From assembly GCA_030038475.1 (NCBI GenBank), contig JASHOU010000057.1, positions 1-64,000 of the forward strand: a DNA stretch of 64,000 bases, in the 5' to 3' direction. This stretch comes from Terriglobales bacterium (GTDB taxonomy: Bacteria > Acidobacteriota > Terriglobia > Terriglobales > Acidobacteriaceae). Positions within the stretch are counted from its first letter, which is position 1, and each line of letters begins with the position of its first letter. Below the pieces are notes generated by a model. It saw only the letters and a program-made list of their open reading frames with translations. It did not search any database and was not told the origin of the DNA. Positions 42,115 through 52,700 of the stretch are shown here, one piece after another. Position numbers and translations under genes: made by a program.

Positions 42115-44463
42115 TCATGGGTTGCCGTGCGCGAATCTTGCGGCTGCTACCAATGCCTGTCCTAAACTCAAACCGCCGTCTCCAGCGGGAACTTCTTTTT
42201 GTGTAAATACTTCAAATCCAGCTTGCGAGAGCCGTGTTTCGAGGCGTTGCGACAAAAAGATATTGTGGAAGGTTCCACCGCTCAAACAAACGCGATTGAG
42301 TTGATTCTTCTTTCGCAGCAGCATTGCTAATTGCGCGAATGCCTCAACCAGCCCGTTGTGAAAGCGCGCGCTGATTGCTGCCACGTTAACATCTCGAAGA
42401 AGATCGTCGAGCAAGGCTTCAAACAGCGGACGCGTGCCGATGATCCAGCCGTCGTCGTGCCGCACAAGATCCAGCGGATAGAAGTTATTTTCCGATGATA
42501 AAGTCTCTGACGCCATCGACATTTCCAATTCAATGGCAGCCTGTGCCTCGTAATTGACCTGCTGACGGATTCCCGCCAACGCAGCCACAGCATCGAACAG
42601 ACGCCCGCAACTCGATGTAAGCGGAGAATTCACGCCTTTTTCCATCATGCGGAGAATTAGATCTACTTTCTTTTGGTTGAGCTGCCTCACAAATGGAATG
42701 TCGAACTTCAAAAACTCGCGTCCGAAATGATGCGCCAGATAGCTGACGGCCATGCGCCAGGGTTCACGGATGGCGGCCGCTCCGCCGGCCAAGGGCACAT
42801 ACTCGAAATGAGCGGCACGCTCGAAGTCCTCGTAGCCAGCGACGAGAACTTCTCCACCCCAGATTTTTCCGTCCGTCCCGTAGCCGGTTCCATCGAGGGC
42901 AAATCCAATCACGCGGCCTTCAAGATGATTCTCTGCCATACAACTTGCGATGTGTGCGTGGTGGTGTTGCACACCGGCCAACTTTATTCCGCTTCGCCGC
43001 GGCACCATTCCGTTCTGCTGCAGCGTCATCTGCTGGAGCGCCCATTTGGTGGAGAAGTAGTCGGGGTGGAGATCGTAAGCGATAATTTCCGGGTGGATTT
43101 CGAGAATCCGCTCCAGATGCTCAATCGCTTCATGAAAAAAGCCATAACTCTCAGCATTCTCCAAATCGCCGATATGCTGGCTGAGAAAGGCGTTCTTACC
43201 TTTGACGAGGCAGATGGTGTTCTTCAGTTCGCCGCCGACAGCCAGCACCGACGGTTGATCATTTTTCAGGAAGACCGGTACGGGAACAAAACCGCGCGAA
43301 CGCCGCAACTGCCGCGTGACTCCGCCTGTGACGCGCACCACCGAATCGTCGCAACGGAGCAGGATGTCACGGTTATGGACGAGGAAATAGTCGGCGAGGC
43401 CATCTAGTCGCTTAACCGCTTCCCGGTTATCGGTGGCGATCGGTTCCTCACTCAGGTTTCCGCTGGTCATGACCAGAGCCTTGAAGCCTCCGATTGCGAA
43501 AAGCAAGTGATGAAGCGGCGTGTACGGGAGAAAGATACCCAGGTAGCGATTGAAGGGCGCGACCTCGTCGGGAATTGCGTTGGGCGATTTTTTCGGCAAA
43601 AGAACAATTGGCCGCTGTATCGATTGCAGCGCAGTGATCGCAGCGTCATCCAGTTCGCAGATTTCGCGGGTGGCGGCGAGATCGGGAACCATGACGGCGA
43701 AGGGCTTTTCGACGCGGCGCTTGCGCTGGCGCAGCAGGGCCACGGCAGCGGGGTTGGTTGCATCGGCAGCAAGATGGAATCCGCCCAAACCTTTTACGGC
43801 GACAATGCGCCCGTCACGCAATGCGGCGACTGCTTCGGCGATGGGATCGGCGCAGGTAATTTTCTCTCCCGACTGGTCCCAGAGTTCCACGCGCGGCCCG
43901 CAGTCCCAGCAGGCGTTCGGTTGGGCGTGAAAGCGACGGTCGAGCGGATTTTTGTATTCCGCCTGGCAGGCTGGACACATGAGAAACGCCGCCATTGACG
44001 TGCTGGGCCGGTCATAGGGAATGTCGCGAATGATGGTGAAGCGCGGCCCGCAGTTCGTGCAATTGATAAACGGATAACGGTAGCGCCGGTCGTGCGGGTG
44101 GAACAGCTCCTGCAGGCAATCGGCACAGATGGCAACATCGGGAGAAATGAGAGTGCGAACCTCTTCACCTTCGTGGCTGTGAACGATGCGGAAATCCAGA
44201 TCGCCGTTGCAGGGGAGCTCAGTTACGGTGACGCCAGTGATCCGTGCCAGGGGCGGCGCTTCAGTGGGCAGGCGCTCAACAAAATCCTGAACGCTCTCTG
44301 CCGGGCCCTGAATTTCAATGGTAACTCCCGCGGGCGTGTTGCGGATGGTTCCACCAAGATGCCGGCCGATAGCGAGGCGGTAGACGTAGGGCCGGAACCC
44401 CACCCCCTGGACAATGCCGGAAACCTCGATCTGACGCCGTACGTCTGCCATTGCGTCGGCCAT
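42115..44463 (-). CDS. hypF: carbamoyltransferase HypF
   Basis: 782 residues. HypF makes thiocarboxamide on HypE from carbamoyl phosphate, the source of the CN ligands of [NiFe]-hydrogenase. An acylphosphatase domain (SGIVQGVGFRPYVYRLA) comes first, then two zinc fingers (CADC...CTNCG, CPAC...CWDCG), the YrdC-like domain (VAVKGLGGFHLAADA, KRRVEKPFAVM) and the Kae1-like carbamoyltransferase domain (GVQHHHAHIASCMAEN, GFALDGTGYGTDG, CLSGGTFHNIFL). All are intact. It starts 16 bp after hypB and is last of the hyp operon; convergent with the activase gene. Confidence 0.96.
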   Translation of the reverse strand: MADAMADVRRQIEVSGIVQGVGFRPYVYRLAIGRHLGGTIRNTPAGVTIEIQGPAESVQDFVERLPTEAPPLARITGVTVTELPCNGDLDFRIVHSHEGEEVRTLISPDVAICADCLQELFHPHDRRYRYPFINCTNCGPRFTIIRDIPYDRPSTSMAAFLMCPACQAEYKNPLDRRFHAQPNACWDCGPRVELWDQSGEKITCADPIAEAVAALRDGRIVAVKGLGGFHLAADATNPAAVALLRQRKRRVEKPFAVMVPDLAATREICELDDAAITALQSIQRPIVLLPKKSPNAIPDEVAPFNRYLGIFLPYTPLHHLLFAIGGFKALVMTSGNLSEEPIATDNREAVKRLDGLADYFLVHNRDILLRCDDSVVRVTGGVTRQLRRSRGFVPVPVFLKNDQPSVLAVGGELKNTICLVKGKNAFLSQHIGDLENAESYGFFHEAIEHLERILEIHPEIIAYDLHPDYFSTKWALQQMTLQQNGMVPRRSGIKLAGVQHHHAHIASCMAENHLEGRVIGFALDGTGYGTDGKIWGGEVLVAGYEDFERAAHFEYVPLAGGAAAIREPWRMAVSYLAHHFGREFLKFDIPFVRQLNQKKVDLILRMMEKGVNSPLTSSCGRLFDAVAALAGIRQQVNYEAQAAIELEMSMASETLSSENNFYPLDLVRHDDGWIIGTRPLFEALLDDLLRDVNVAAISARFHNGLVEAFAQLAMLLRKKNQLNRVCLSGGTFHNIFLSQRLETRLSQAGFEVFTQKEVPAGDGGLSLGQALVAAARFAHGNP

Positions 44464-44479
44464 TCATCAATCTGCAAAC

Positions 44480-45157
44480 CTAACTGGCAGTCTCCACCAG
44501 CGATTTATGCGCCTTGCGTTTCGCCTCCAGCCACGTGATCCATTCGTGCAATCCAGCGCCGGTGAGGCTGGATACCTTAACAATCTCCATCCCCGGATGC
44601 ACCTTGCGGGCGTTCTCCGCGGCTGCGTTGATGTCGAACGGAACGTAGGGAAGCAGATCGATTTTGTTAAGCACCAGCAAGTCGGACTTGAAGAATATGG
44701 AAGGATACTTCAGCGGCTTATCTTCGCCTTCGGTGACGCTTAACACCACAATCTTCGCCGCTTCGCCCAGATCGTAACTGGATGGGCAAACCAGGTTGCC
44801 TACATTTTCGACGAACAAAAGATCCAGGTCTTGGAGCCGCCAATCCGCCAGATGACGCTCGATCATGCGAGCATCGAGATGGCAGGTGCCACCGGTGGTG
44901 ATCTGCTTTACCGGGAAATGAAAGCGCTTCAGCCGGTTGGCATCGTTTTCCGTCTGAATGTCGCCGGTCAGCACGGCCACGCGATCCTGCCGGGGCAGCG
45001 CTTCGAGGGTGCGCTCCAGAAGGCTGGTTTTGCCGGAGCCCGGAGAACTAATGAGGTTGAGGCAGAGAACGCCGTGCTCAAGAAATCGCGCCCGCAGATC
45101 AGCTGCGATGCGATCGTTCTCACTGAGTACTTTTCGCTCCAACGGTACCCGGTCCAT
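44480..45157 (-). CDS. hypB: hydrogenase nickel incorporation GTPase HypB
   Basis: 225 residues. A GTPase that with HypA inserts nickel into hydrogenase. P-loop LISSPGSGKTSLLERTL, GDIQTENDANRL, the inter-subunit metal site GGTCHLDA, FVENVGNLVCPSSYDLGE, LSVTEGEDKPLKYP and NKIDLLPY are all present. The N-terminal CxxCGC high-affinity site and His-rich stretch of some HypB proteins are lacking, so it cannot store nickel. The start at 45157 overlaps the end of hypA by 38 bp; GGAGG nine bases upstream supports it. Confidence 0.95.
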   Translation of the reverse strand: MDRVPLERKVLSENDRIAADLRARFLEHGVLCLNLISSPGSGKTSLLERTLEALPRQDRVAVLTGDIQTENDANRLKRFHFPVKQITTGGTCHLDARMIERHLADWRLQDLDLLFVENVGNLVCPSSYDLGEAAKIVVLSVTEGEDKPLKYPSIFFKSDLLVLNKIDLLPYVPFDINAAAENARKVHPGMEIVKVSSLTGAGLHEWITWLEAKRKAHKSLVETAS

Positions 45158-45500
45158 ATTCTTCCACCTCCAGATATGCCAACTCCAACTGATCTCCACT
45201 GACGCAATTGATTGCAAAATTGGCGCATTGCGGACAGCGGAAATCGTAATCGCGCACAATGAACTCGTGGTCACAGGCATGACAATGATGCCGCCGCGGA
45301 CAAAACTCGATGGCCAACTCCAGCGCTGCCCAATCGGTATCCCGGATCATCGCTTCAAAACAAAAGCGCAAGGCGTCCGGGTCGAAGGCCGACATTTCGC
45401 CGATTCGAAGGCCGACCTTGCAGGGATAGGATTCCGGATAGCGCTGCATCTCGGTCTTCACCGCTTCCAGCACCGAACTTGCGATTCCCATCTCGTGCAT
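45120..45500 (-). CDS. hypA: hydrogenase nickel chaperone HypA
   Basis: 126 residues. Carries nickel to HypB and the hydrogenase large subunit. The nickel-binding N-terminus MHEMGIA (His2) and the zinc site CPRRHHCHACDHEF with CPQC are present. Spacing in the zinc domain is normal for HypA. It lies between hypE (23 bp gap) and hypB (38-bp overlap). Confidence 0.95.
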   Translation of the reverse strand: MHEMGIASSVLEAVKTEMQRYPESYPCKVGLRIGEMSAFDPDALRFCFEAMIRDTDWAALELAIEFCPRRHHCHACDHEFIVRDYDFRCPQCANFAINCVSGDQLELAYLEVEEYGPGTVGAKSTQ

Positions 45501-45523
45501 ACAATCGCGTCAATATCTTTCTT

Positions 45524-46591
45524 TCAGCATATCCGCGGCAGTTGATCGCCTGCCAGCATATCTACGACGCGCGTCGTGCCGAACGCCGTGCGCATTGTCA
45601 CCAATCCGGCGCGGTCATTATTGACCGTGCCAATGATCTGTGCCTCACGTCCCAGCGGATTTCTGCGCATCGTCTCAACGATGGCGTCAGCGGCTCCCGG
45701 CGCCACGATTGCGATCAGCTTGCCTTCGTTCGCCACGTAAAGTGGGTCCAAGCCGAGCAACTCACATGCGCCTCGAACCTGGTCTTGGATGGGAATGGAA
45801 GTTTCCTCCAGTTCGATACCAACCTGGGAGCGTTCGGCAATTTCATTCAGCGTGCTGGAGACGCCGCCGCGCGTGGGATCGCGCATGCAACGAATACCGG
45901 AACTGACGCCCATGATTTCAGCCACCAGCGTGTGCAGGGCGGCGCTGTCACTCTGAATCTGGGTTTCGAATTCCAGCCCATCGCGTTGCGCCAGAATGGC
46001 AATGCCGTGATCGCCAATCGCGCCGCTGAGGATTACTTTATCGCCGGCGCAGGCGCGGTCGGCGGAAAGATCGATTCCCTCCGGCACCAGTCCGATTCCG
46101 GTCGTGTTGATAAACAGCCCGTCACCTTTGCCTTTTTCGACAACCTTCGTGTCACCGGTAACCACAGGCACGCCCGCATCTGCCGCGGCTTGGCGAAGCG
46201 AATTTACGACGCGGCGTAGTTCGTCGATGGAGAAACCCTCTTCGATGATGAAGGCTGCGCTCAAGAAAAGTGGGGTTGCGCCGCCCATGGCCAAATCGTT
46301 GATGGTGCCGTGAACCGCGAGGGAGCCGATGTTTCCGCCGGGGAAAAATAACGGTTGGACGACGAAAGAATCGGTCGTGATGGCCAGACGCTGGCCGTTT
46401 ACATTTACGATCGCCTGGTCATCGAGGCGCTCCAGCACCGGATTCTGGAACGCAGGCAGGAAAACGTCGCGAATCAGTTCGGCGCTCAACTTGCCGCCGC
46501 TGCCGTGCCCCAGCAGAATTGTGTCTTTGGCGGGAAGCGGCGCCGGGCAACTGAGTTCGAAATTTATTTCGGCAGAAGCTTTGGCTGACAT
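45524..46591 (-). CDS. hypE: hydrogenase maturation protein HypE
   Basis: 355 residues. Dehydrates the thiocarboxamide transferred by HypF to thiocyanate, using ATP. The PurM-like fold shows LGHGSGGKLSAELI, ITTDSFVVQPLFFPGG, TINDLAMGGA and VTGDTKVVEKGKGDG, and RDPTRGGVSSTLNEIA. The essential C-terminal PRIC, whose Cys receives the carbamoyl group, is present. ATG at 46591 is used; an upstream in-frame ATG (46645) overlaps hypD. It starts 8 bp after hypD. Confidence 0.96.
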   Translation of the reverse strand: MSAKASAEINFELSCPAPLPAKDTILLGHGSGGKLSAELIRDVFLPAFQNPVLERLDDQAIVNVNGQRLAITTDSFVVQPLFFPGGNIGSLAVHGTINDLAMGGATPLFLSAAFIIEEGFSIDELRRVVNSLRQAAADAGVPVVTGDTKVVEKGKGDGLFINTTGIGLVPEGIDLSADRACAGDKVILSGAIGDHGIAILAQRDGLEFETQIQSDSAALHTLVAEIMGVSSGIRCMRDPTRGGVSSTLNEIAERSQVGIELEETSIPIQDQVRGACELLGLDPLYVANEGKLIAIVAPGAADAIVETMRRNPLGREAQIIGTVNNDRAGLVTMRTAFGTTRVVDMLAGDQLPRIC

Positions 46592-46599
46592 GCTTACTC

Positions 46600-47703
46600 C
46601 TACTCGGCAACTGCATGACGCCGATAATGATAATAGGCGGCGCATGCCCCTTCACTCGAAACCATCGGCGCTCCCAAGGGGTTTTCCGACGTACACTTCA
46701 TGCCAAACGCCGGACAATCCGTGGGTTTTTTCAATCCCTGCAAAACCAGCGCACTGATGCACTCGGCCGGTTCATCTACGCTAATTACGCCGAGGTCGAA
46801 TACACGGTCTGCATCATACGCCGCATACTCTTCGCGCAGGCGCAAGCCACTCTGCGGAATCGAACCGATGCCGCGCCACTTCTGGTCGGCGACTTCAAAC
46901 ACCTCGGCCATAATCTGCTGCGCGGGTACGTTTCCCTGGTAGCTTACCGAGCGCACATACTGATTCTGCAGACGCGCCTCTCCGGCTTCGAGTTGCCGAA
47001 CCAGCATGAGAACCGCTTCCAAGATATCTGCCGGCTCGAATCCGCCAACCACGATCGGGACGTGAAAATCGCGCACCAGCGATTCATACTCTTTGCAGCC
47101 CATGACTGTGCACACATGTCCCGGGGCAATGAAACCCTGCACGCGATTCGTGCTCGTAACCATCAGCGCGCGGATCGCCGGCGGCACCAGCACCTGCGAA
47201 ACCAGCAAAGAAAAATTAGTGAGACCTTCGCGTTTGGCTTGCCAGGCGGCCATGGCATTCGCGGGAGCTGTGGTTTCGAAGCCAATTGCCAGAAACACAA
47301 CTTTGCGATCGGGATTCGAGCGGGCAATCTTTACCGCCTCAGTCGGCGAGTAAGCGATACGAACATCCGCACCCTGAGCCTTAGCGCGAAACAGATCCGA
47401 ATGCGATCCCGGCACGCGCAGCATGTCGCCGTAGGAAACCAGAATCACGTCTGGTTGCGGCGCCAGCGCAATGGCTTTATCCACAGTTTCAAGCGGGGTA
47501 ACGCACACCGGACATCCAGGGCCATGCACGAGTTCGATTCCGCGCGGCAGCAATTCATCGAGGCCGTAGCGCATGACGGTGTGTGTCTGGCCTCCGCAGA
47601 TCTCCATCAGCACCCACGGCCGCGTGGTTGCTTGCCGAATCTCAGCTGCCAATCCCTTGGCAATGCGATGATCGCGGTATTCGTCAAGGTATTTCATGAC
47701 CAA
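46600..47703 (-). CDS. hypD: hydrogenase maturation protein HypD
   Basis: 367 residues. Iron-sulfur scaffold on which the Fe(CN)2CO unit is built with HypC. Conserved motifs: [52 protein letters not shown], and the C-terminal [20 protein letters not shown] then EGACAAYY, which together hold the [4Fe-4S] cluster and redox cysteines. The start may be the ATG at 47697. It lies between hypC (20 bp gap) and hypE. Confidence 0.96.
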   Translation of the reverse strand: MVMKYLDEYRDHRIAKGLAAEIRQATTRPWVLMEICGGQTHTVMRYGLDELLPRGIELVHGPGCPVCVTPLETVDKAIALAPQPDVILVSYGDMLRVPGSHSDLFRAKAQGADVRIAYSPTEAVKIARSNPDRKVVFLAIGFETTAPANAMAAWQAKREGLTNFSLLVSQVLVPPAIRALMVTSTNRVQGFIAPGHVCTVMGCKEYESLVRDFHVPIVVGGFEPADILEAVLMLVRQLEAGEARLQNQYVRSVSYQGNVPAQQIMAEVFEVADQKWRGIGSIPQSGLRLREEYAAYDADRVFDLGVISVDEPAECISALVLQGLKKPTDCPAFGMKCTSENPLGAPMVSSEGACAAYYHYRRHAVAE

Positions 47704-47723
47704 GACCCAAGCCGAAACGAAAC

Positions 47724-47978
47724 CTATGTCTCTGCCGGCGGCAGTTCCGATTCCAGCGCTCCCATCTCCGCGAGAAGTTGGTAAGTGCGCTGGGCCTCGG
47801 CCGCGTCCACGCGGCTTATGGCGAAGCCAACATGGACCATCACATAATCCCCCAGTTCGGCCTCAGGGACAAAGTTCAGCGATACCTGGCATACAATTCC
47901 GCCAAACTCGACGCGAGCCGAGCGTAACTCGCCCGATTCCTGAATTTCCAGTATCTTCCCCGGAATCGCAAGGCACAC
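47724..47978 (-). CDS. hypC: hydrogenase assembly chaperone HypC
   Basis: 84 residues. Small chaperone that binds HypD and the hydrogenase large-subunit precursor through its N-terminal Cys. The N-terminus [12 protein letters not shown] is canonical, and [16 protein letters not shown] is the usual core. The start is GTG with AGGAG seven bases upstream. It is the first gene of the hypCDEABF operon. The 276 bp upstream show no hydrogenase structural gene and no recognised promoter. Confidence 0.94.
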   Translation of the reverse strand: MCLAIPGKILEIQESGELRSARVEFGGIVCQVSLNFVPEAELGDYVMVHVGFAISRVDAAEAQRTYQLLAEMGALESELPPAET

Positions 47979-48254
47979 GGTGATTCTCCTGTGATCAGTA
48001 GATCAGCGAGCGTTTACAGCGATCTGTGACGGAGAACACACCGCTGGGTGATGGCACACGTACGGCAGACGTGGGAAAGCGCGAGGAAAAACGCACAGGA
48101 AGACGTAGTCCTGGATACTCGCGCTCCGCAGGGCTCTATGGGGACTGGTGCCGTTTCACGGCAACCAGCGCCGCTTTACGATTTTCTTTGACAGTTCTGG
48201 CTCTGTTCCGATTTAATCCTCGCTGCATCGTAGATTGCAGAAAAAGCGACGCCG

Positions 48255-48782
48255 GTGATCAGTTGGTCAACGCCGGCGCCGATTAGTTATGGCACGGCGC
48301 TCAGCGCGACTCAACTGGATGCCACAGCGAATGTCGCGGGAAGCTTTACCTACGATCCCGCGGCAGGGAAGATAGAGGACGCGGGGAACGTCACCCTTGA
48401 AGTGACATTCAAACCAACCAGCACCAACTACACGACGGCGACCGATTCGGTAACGTTACAGGTGCTGCAAGCCGCCACCGTTACGACGATCACTTCGCCG
48501 AGTCAAACGATCACCGAGAATAAGAAGGGAGTCGCCTCAACAACTCTCGATTTCAACGTGAGCTCCTATCTGCCGACGGGCAGTGTTACATTGACTGCCA
48601 GTACGGGCGAAACATGTTCTGGAACACTAACTGCCTCGAGTGGAGATGGACATTGCAAGCTGACTTTCTCTACAACGGGGACGAGGACGATCACTGCGAC
48701 CTATGGAGGAGATAGTAACCACACCGGCAGCAACAACTCTGGGCAAAGCCCGGCGATTACGGTGACAGTGAATCCGTACTGA
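48255..48782 (+). CDS. fragmentary Ig-like repeat surface protein
   Basis: 175 residues, no signal peptide. WSTPAPISYGTALSATQLDA is the usual opening of repeated MBG/Ig-like domains of large surface proteins, followed by SFTYDPAAGKIEDAGN and a second Ig-like unit (TASTGETCSGTLTASSGDG, then TITATYGGDSNHTGSNN). In intact proteins many such units follow a signal sequence. Here a stop codon lies just upstream in frame and the only start is an internal GTG at 48255, so this is most likely the 3' end of a lost gene. Confidence 0.5.
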   Translation: MISWSTPAPISYGTALSATQLDATANVAGSFTYDPAAGKIEDAGNVTLEVTFKPTSTNYTTATDSVTLQVLQAATVTTITSPSQTITENKKGVASTTLDFNVSSYLPTGSVTLTASTGETCSGTLTASSGDGHCKLTFSTTGTRTITATYGGDSNHTGSNNSGQSPAITVTVNPY

Positions 48783-48841
48783 CGTAAAGGACGAACCAGC
48801 CAGCTGGCAGTCAGTCCGCCTAATGGCTGGTTTGCCCGCTG

Positions 48842-49240
48842 TCATTGCTGACGATGAGGCTCGAGACGTTTGCCGGCTCGAAGTCCGACAAGGTGAGACT
48901 GGTAAGAAAGATCATTATCGTTCGAGCGCGCGTCGGGTGTGTCGATCAAGCCGCCGTATGTGATTGTCGAGGTCGGGCTCATGTTTGTGGAACCGCTTGC
49001 CGATGTGGAAGTGAATGTTCCTGGAGTAATGGCAAAACTGGTTGCACCGCTCGTTACCCAACTAAGTGTCGCGCTCGCACCTAAAGTTACGTTAGCCGGC
49101 TGAGCCGCAAAGGAAGTGATCGCCGGCACGGAGCCTTTTCCAGGGGACAAGCTCGACGAATTCGAGCCGCAACCCGCAAGGACAGCACAGGCAGATAGGA
49201 TGAGGGCACAGACGCGAAGATCCAGTCGCGTTTTTGTGAT
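48842..49240 (-). pseudogene. frameshifted Ig-like lipoprotein fragment
   Basis: A lipoprotein signal (ALILSACAVLAGC, lipobox LAGC) and an Ig-like segment (ITSFAAQPANVTLGASATLS then WVTSGATSFAITPGTF) are clear, but no ATG, GTG or TTG lies in frame after the cytochrome c stop. The sequence goes off-motif after SPTSTITY, while a neighbouring frame continues as LTSLTLSDFEPANVSSLIVS. This points to a frameshift and a missing start. Confidence 0.5.
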
Positions 49241-49251
49241 GGCTGGGGTGG

Positions 49252-49686
49252 CTATTTCGCCTGCAGCGACTCCAGATACCGGTTCAGGTTTGCAATTCGT
49301 AACTGCACTTGCTCCTCGTGCCCCTGGCTCATTTTCCAGAACACTGGTCCCCAAACCGGCATTTCCTGGTCTCCGTGCGCCTTCAGATTCGCTTGCCCGC
49401 GAAGCACGCTGGTCACGAGATCGCTGGGATATTTCCCCCCATTGCTCTTGGTTAGCATGGTCAAGTCGGCGGGAGCCTGTTTCAGAGCGCTCGCCGCCGG
49501 GCCGTCGCCCTTGGCATCCTTGCCGTGGCACGCAGCGCAGTAACTCAGAAACATCTCCTTGCCCGAAGCTGGAGAGGTTGCCGCGGCGGCCTCATGTTTA
49601 ACCGTGGGCTTTGTCTCCTGCGCCAAGGAAATCATTGCGCACGCGACCACCATTGCGACCAGGCAAATCGAATAGCGAACTCTCAT
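49252..49686 (-). CDS. secreted c-type cytochrome
   Basis: 144 residues with signal peptide (YSICLVAMVVACAMISLAQ). One haem site, CAACHGKDAKGDGPAA, and a candidate axial Met in DQEMPVWGPVF. Length and spacing are those of small class I periplasmic cytochromes. ATG at 49686 is used; the extended frame lacks support. It starts 44 bp after the TonB receptor gene and is likely transcribed with it. Confidence 0.9.
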   Translation of the reverse strand: MRVRYSICLVAMVVACAMISLAQETKPTVKHEAAAATSPASGKEMFLSYCAACHGKDAKGDGPAASALKQAPADLTMLTKSNGGKYPSDLVTSVLRGQANLKAHGDQEMPVWGPVFWKMSQGHEEQVQLRIANLNRYLESLQAK

Positions 49687-49730
49687 GACTTTCTCCTGCA
49701 AGCTGGTGCTGAGAACTTCAAACCGAATCC

Positions 49731-52700
49731 TTAAAACGAAAACCTTACCGAGAACTGCAGTTGGCGTGCGTTGAGCATCGTCCGCGGCAGGCCGAAGTTC
49801 GAATTCGGCAAAGCCGGAATGAACAGGCACGACGACTCCGCTGGTAGCGTGGAGCACGTCTGACCCACCAGCGGTGTTATTGGAGTAGAGGCAAAGCTCC
49901 CGACGCCGGGGATGGCCGCTCCATCGCCTAACGGGCAGGCTGTTGCTGGATTTCCCGCTTCGATGGCGCGACTGACGGCATCTTTGTAGTGGCGGGGAAT
50001 GGTTGGAGTCGTGCCGCAGAACACGGGCGAACCATATACCGAGGTGACCTCGTCCACGTTCGGACGGTTGAGAAGGTTGAAGGCATCAACGGCAGCTTCC
50101 ATCTGAATTTTTTCTGTGAGATGGAACCCACGTGCGACGCGCAGGTCCCAATCATATTCGGGATCGCCGATGTAGGTGTTTCTCGGGATCATGGTCTGGC
50201 AGTTCGCGACCGAGGGGCAGTTGCTGTAGGCCGGCGCACCGCCAACGCGATCTGTGGAACCGCCCGCTACGTCGTTGAGCGTGTTCGATCCGTAGAAAAT
50301 GGTGAAAGGCCGGCCGGATTGAAGGGTGACGATGCTGCTGGCCTGAAAATTCCGCAAGAAGCCATTGTTGGGGCCAAAAGCGGTGACATTCGCTACCAAG
50401 CGATGGCGAGCATCCTGGTTGGAGTTGGCGCGTTCCGAGTTGTAGTCGAACTGGTTCGGCGGCAGGTTGATGAAGGTGGTGAAATTGCCATTGTCAATAG
50501 CGTGCGAGTAGGTGTAATTCGCGGTCAAATTCAAATTCTTTCGGCGCTCGGTAACCGTTACCGTCCCACCGTGGTAAACGGCATTGGCTACGTCGTTGTT
50601 GTAATCGTCTAGGCCATTGCTGAGGGTTTGCAAGCCAGAGCCCAAGGCGCCGCCAAAAAACGGTCCCAGGCCCTTCAGCGCACCCGTGCCCAGCGTCGGC
50701 GTGCCCGTACACGGGGAGAGGGTGCCACCCGCGTCGAGTATTCCCGGTACCCATTCAGGCAGCGGATCAGTCGGAGCCGCCGATTTGGTGGTTCCGACCG
50801 GACAGGGTACGTTGATGTTATTTCCGCGAACCAGTTTGTGTGCTCCCACGAACAGGTAACTAAGATTGACCGCCAAACCTCCGCGGAATTGGCGTTGAAC
50901 CTCAAAACTGACCTGCTCGGCGTAGGGCGTTCTGGAGTCGTGGTCCATTCCGCCTTCGCCCACGCCGCAAGCGCCGGTCGTGAAACAAGTGCCAGCCATT
51001 GAGATTCCTGCGGGGAAATCCGCACTATACGAGGCCGTCTGGATGACGCTCGCCGCCAAGCCCGCCGCGTTTTGGCTCGCCGGGTATCCGAACAACTGGT
51101 AGCCCTGATTCGCTTGCCCCAAATTGGACATGATATTGGGGAACTCCTGCGGTTGAATGACCACGCCGGGAATGTAACCACCGTCGCAACCGGCAGCGAC
51201 GGCCGCACTGGGGTGATTGCCGCAGGTATAGCCCGCGACGATCTTCTGCGTGTTGGGAACAAAGAAGAAGGTCAGGTTTTGACGGTCAAAGAAAATGCCG
51301 AAACCGCTGCGAATCACGGTCTTGGAGTCCGGGCTATAGGCAAGCCCGATGCGCGGCTGAAATCCGTTGTAGTCAGGATTCACGTACTGCGCCAATCCTG
51401 ATTCGACGTCCCAGCGCAGGCCGTAATTGAACGTGAAGGTAGGAGAAACGCGCCATTGATCTTGAATAAAGCCACCCCAATAGCCGTGGTTAATGAGCCG
51501 GCTGTAGCGGTTAAAGAATTGCGGCGGATAGGCATTCGCCCAAGACGAATTGGGGAAACCGCCTCCGTTAAGAGGATTGGCCGCCGTAACGGTCGGATCG
51601 CAAGCAGGGTTGGGAAGAGGCGCAGCGCAAACGTTAGGATCGGTCGGCAGCGGTGTGCCGAGATAAGTAAAGACTATGCCGTTATCTTCGGGAACCGCAC
51701 AGCCAGCGGCAGAGGCATCGAGCCCCGGGGTAGTTGGATAGCCGCCGCTGCCTGGCAATCCGTTGAAGTACTCTGCGAAATTTGACAGACACGTTAATCC
51801 CGGTACAAGCATTCGAACAGGGGTGAACCCCGGGAAATTTTCGAGACTCGACAAATAGTTGCCGTCGGCCCCGAATTTGACGATGTGATTGCCTTTGACC
51901 CAAGATACGGATTCGGAAAGCTGCCCGCGGGTCTCGTAGAGCCGGTCGTTGGTTCCGAAATTGTGGCCTAACTCGAGATCGTTGAGGACGCTGAAGTCGG
52001 GCTGGCCCGTGGCGCCAGCGAAGTTGTAGTGCCGACGCGCGAACTGCGCGAGCACTGTGTTGACCACGTTGGGCGACAGCACCGAGTTCACGGTGGCAAC
52101 TACCGCCTGGTCGCGCACGAAGAGATTGCGGCCGCCGCTGGGAACGCCGATTCCGCCGCCGTCCAGGGTGTTGCCGACAAGCTCGTTGAGGGCGCGAATA
52201 TCTTCCACGTTGTAGCGAACCGCCAGGCGGTTATTCGCTGTGATCTGATGGTCGAGCCGGGCGAAGCCGAAATCGTCGTTCCCAGTCTTGAGGAAGCCCT
52301 GGAGGTAGGCGAAAGCTTCCGCTTGACTGATATTCGCCGGATTGCCGGAGAAATTGGGGAAGCAGCTGTTGAGCGCGGCGGTGCAGCCTTCGGGGGCGAG
52401 TCCCATCAACGCCTTTGCCTGATCGATCAACTGGATATTGTTGACAAGATCGGGGGGATAAACCGGCGAATTCGCGCTCCTTTTGCCCTCATAGTTCAGG
52501 AAAAAGAAAGTCTTATTCTTGACAATCGGACCGCCCAGGGCGGCTCCAAATTGGTTCTGCCGAAGGAAGTGTGGCAGGGGTGCGGGCTGGAGAAGCGAGC
52601 GCGCGTCGGTGGCGCTGTTCTGGAAATACTCGTAGAGCGATCCGTGGAGATCGTTGGTGCCAGATTTGGTGATGATATTGACAATGCCGCCAACCGCGCG

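Noticed and set aside
46615-47784. 389-codon plus-strand open frame
   Set aside because: Antisense to hypD and hypC, whose products are unmistakable.
42115-47978. Search for a hydrogenase structural gene near hyp
   Set aside because: No RxCGxC/DPCxxC-type large subunit or small subunit motif found on either strand in the window.
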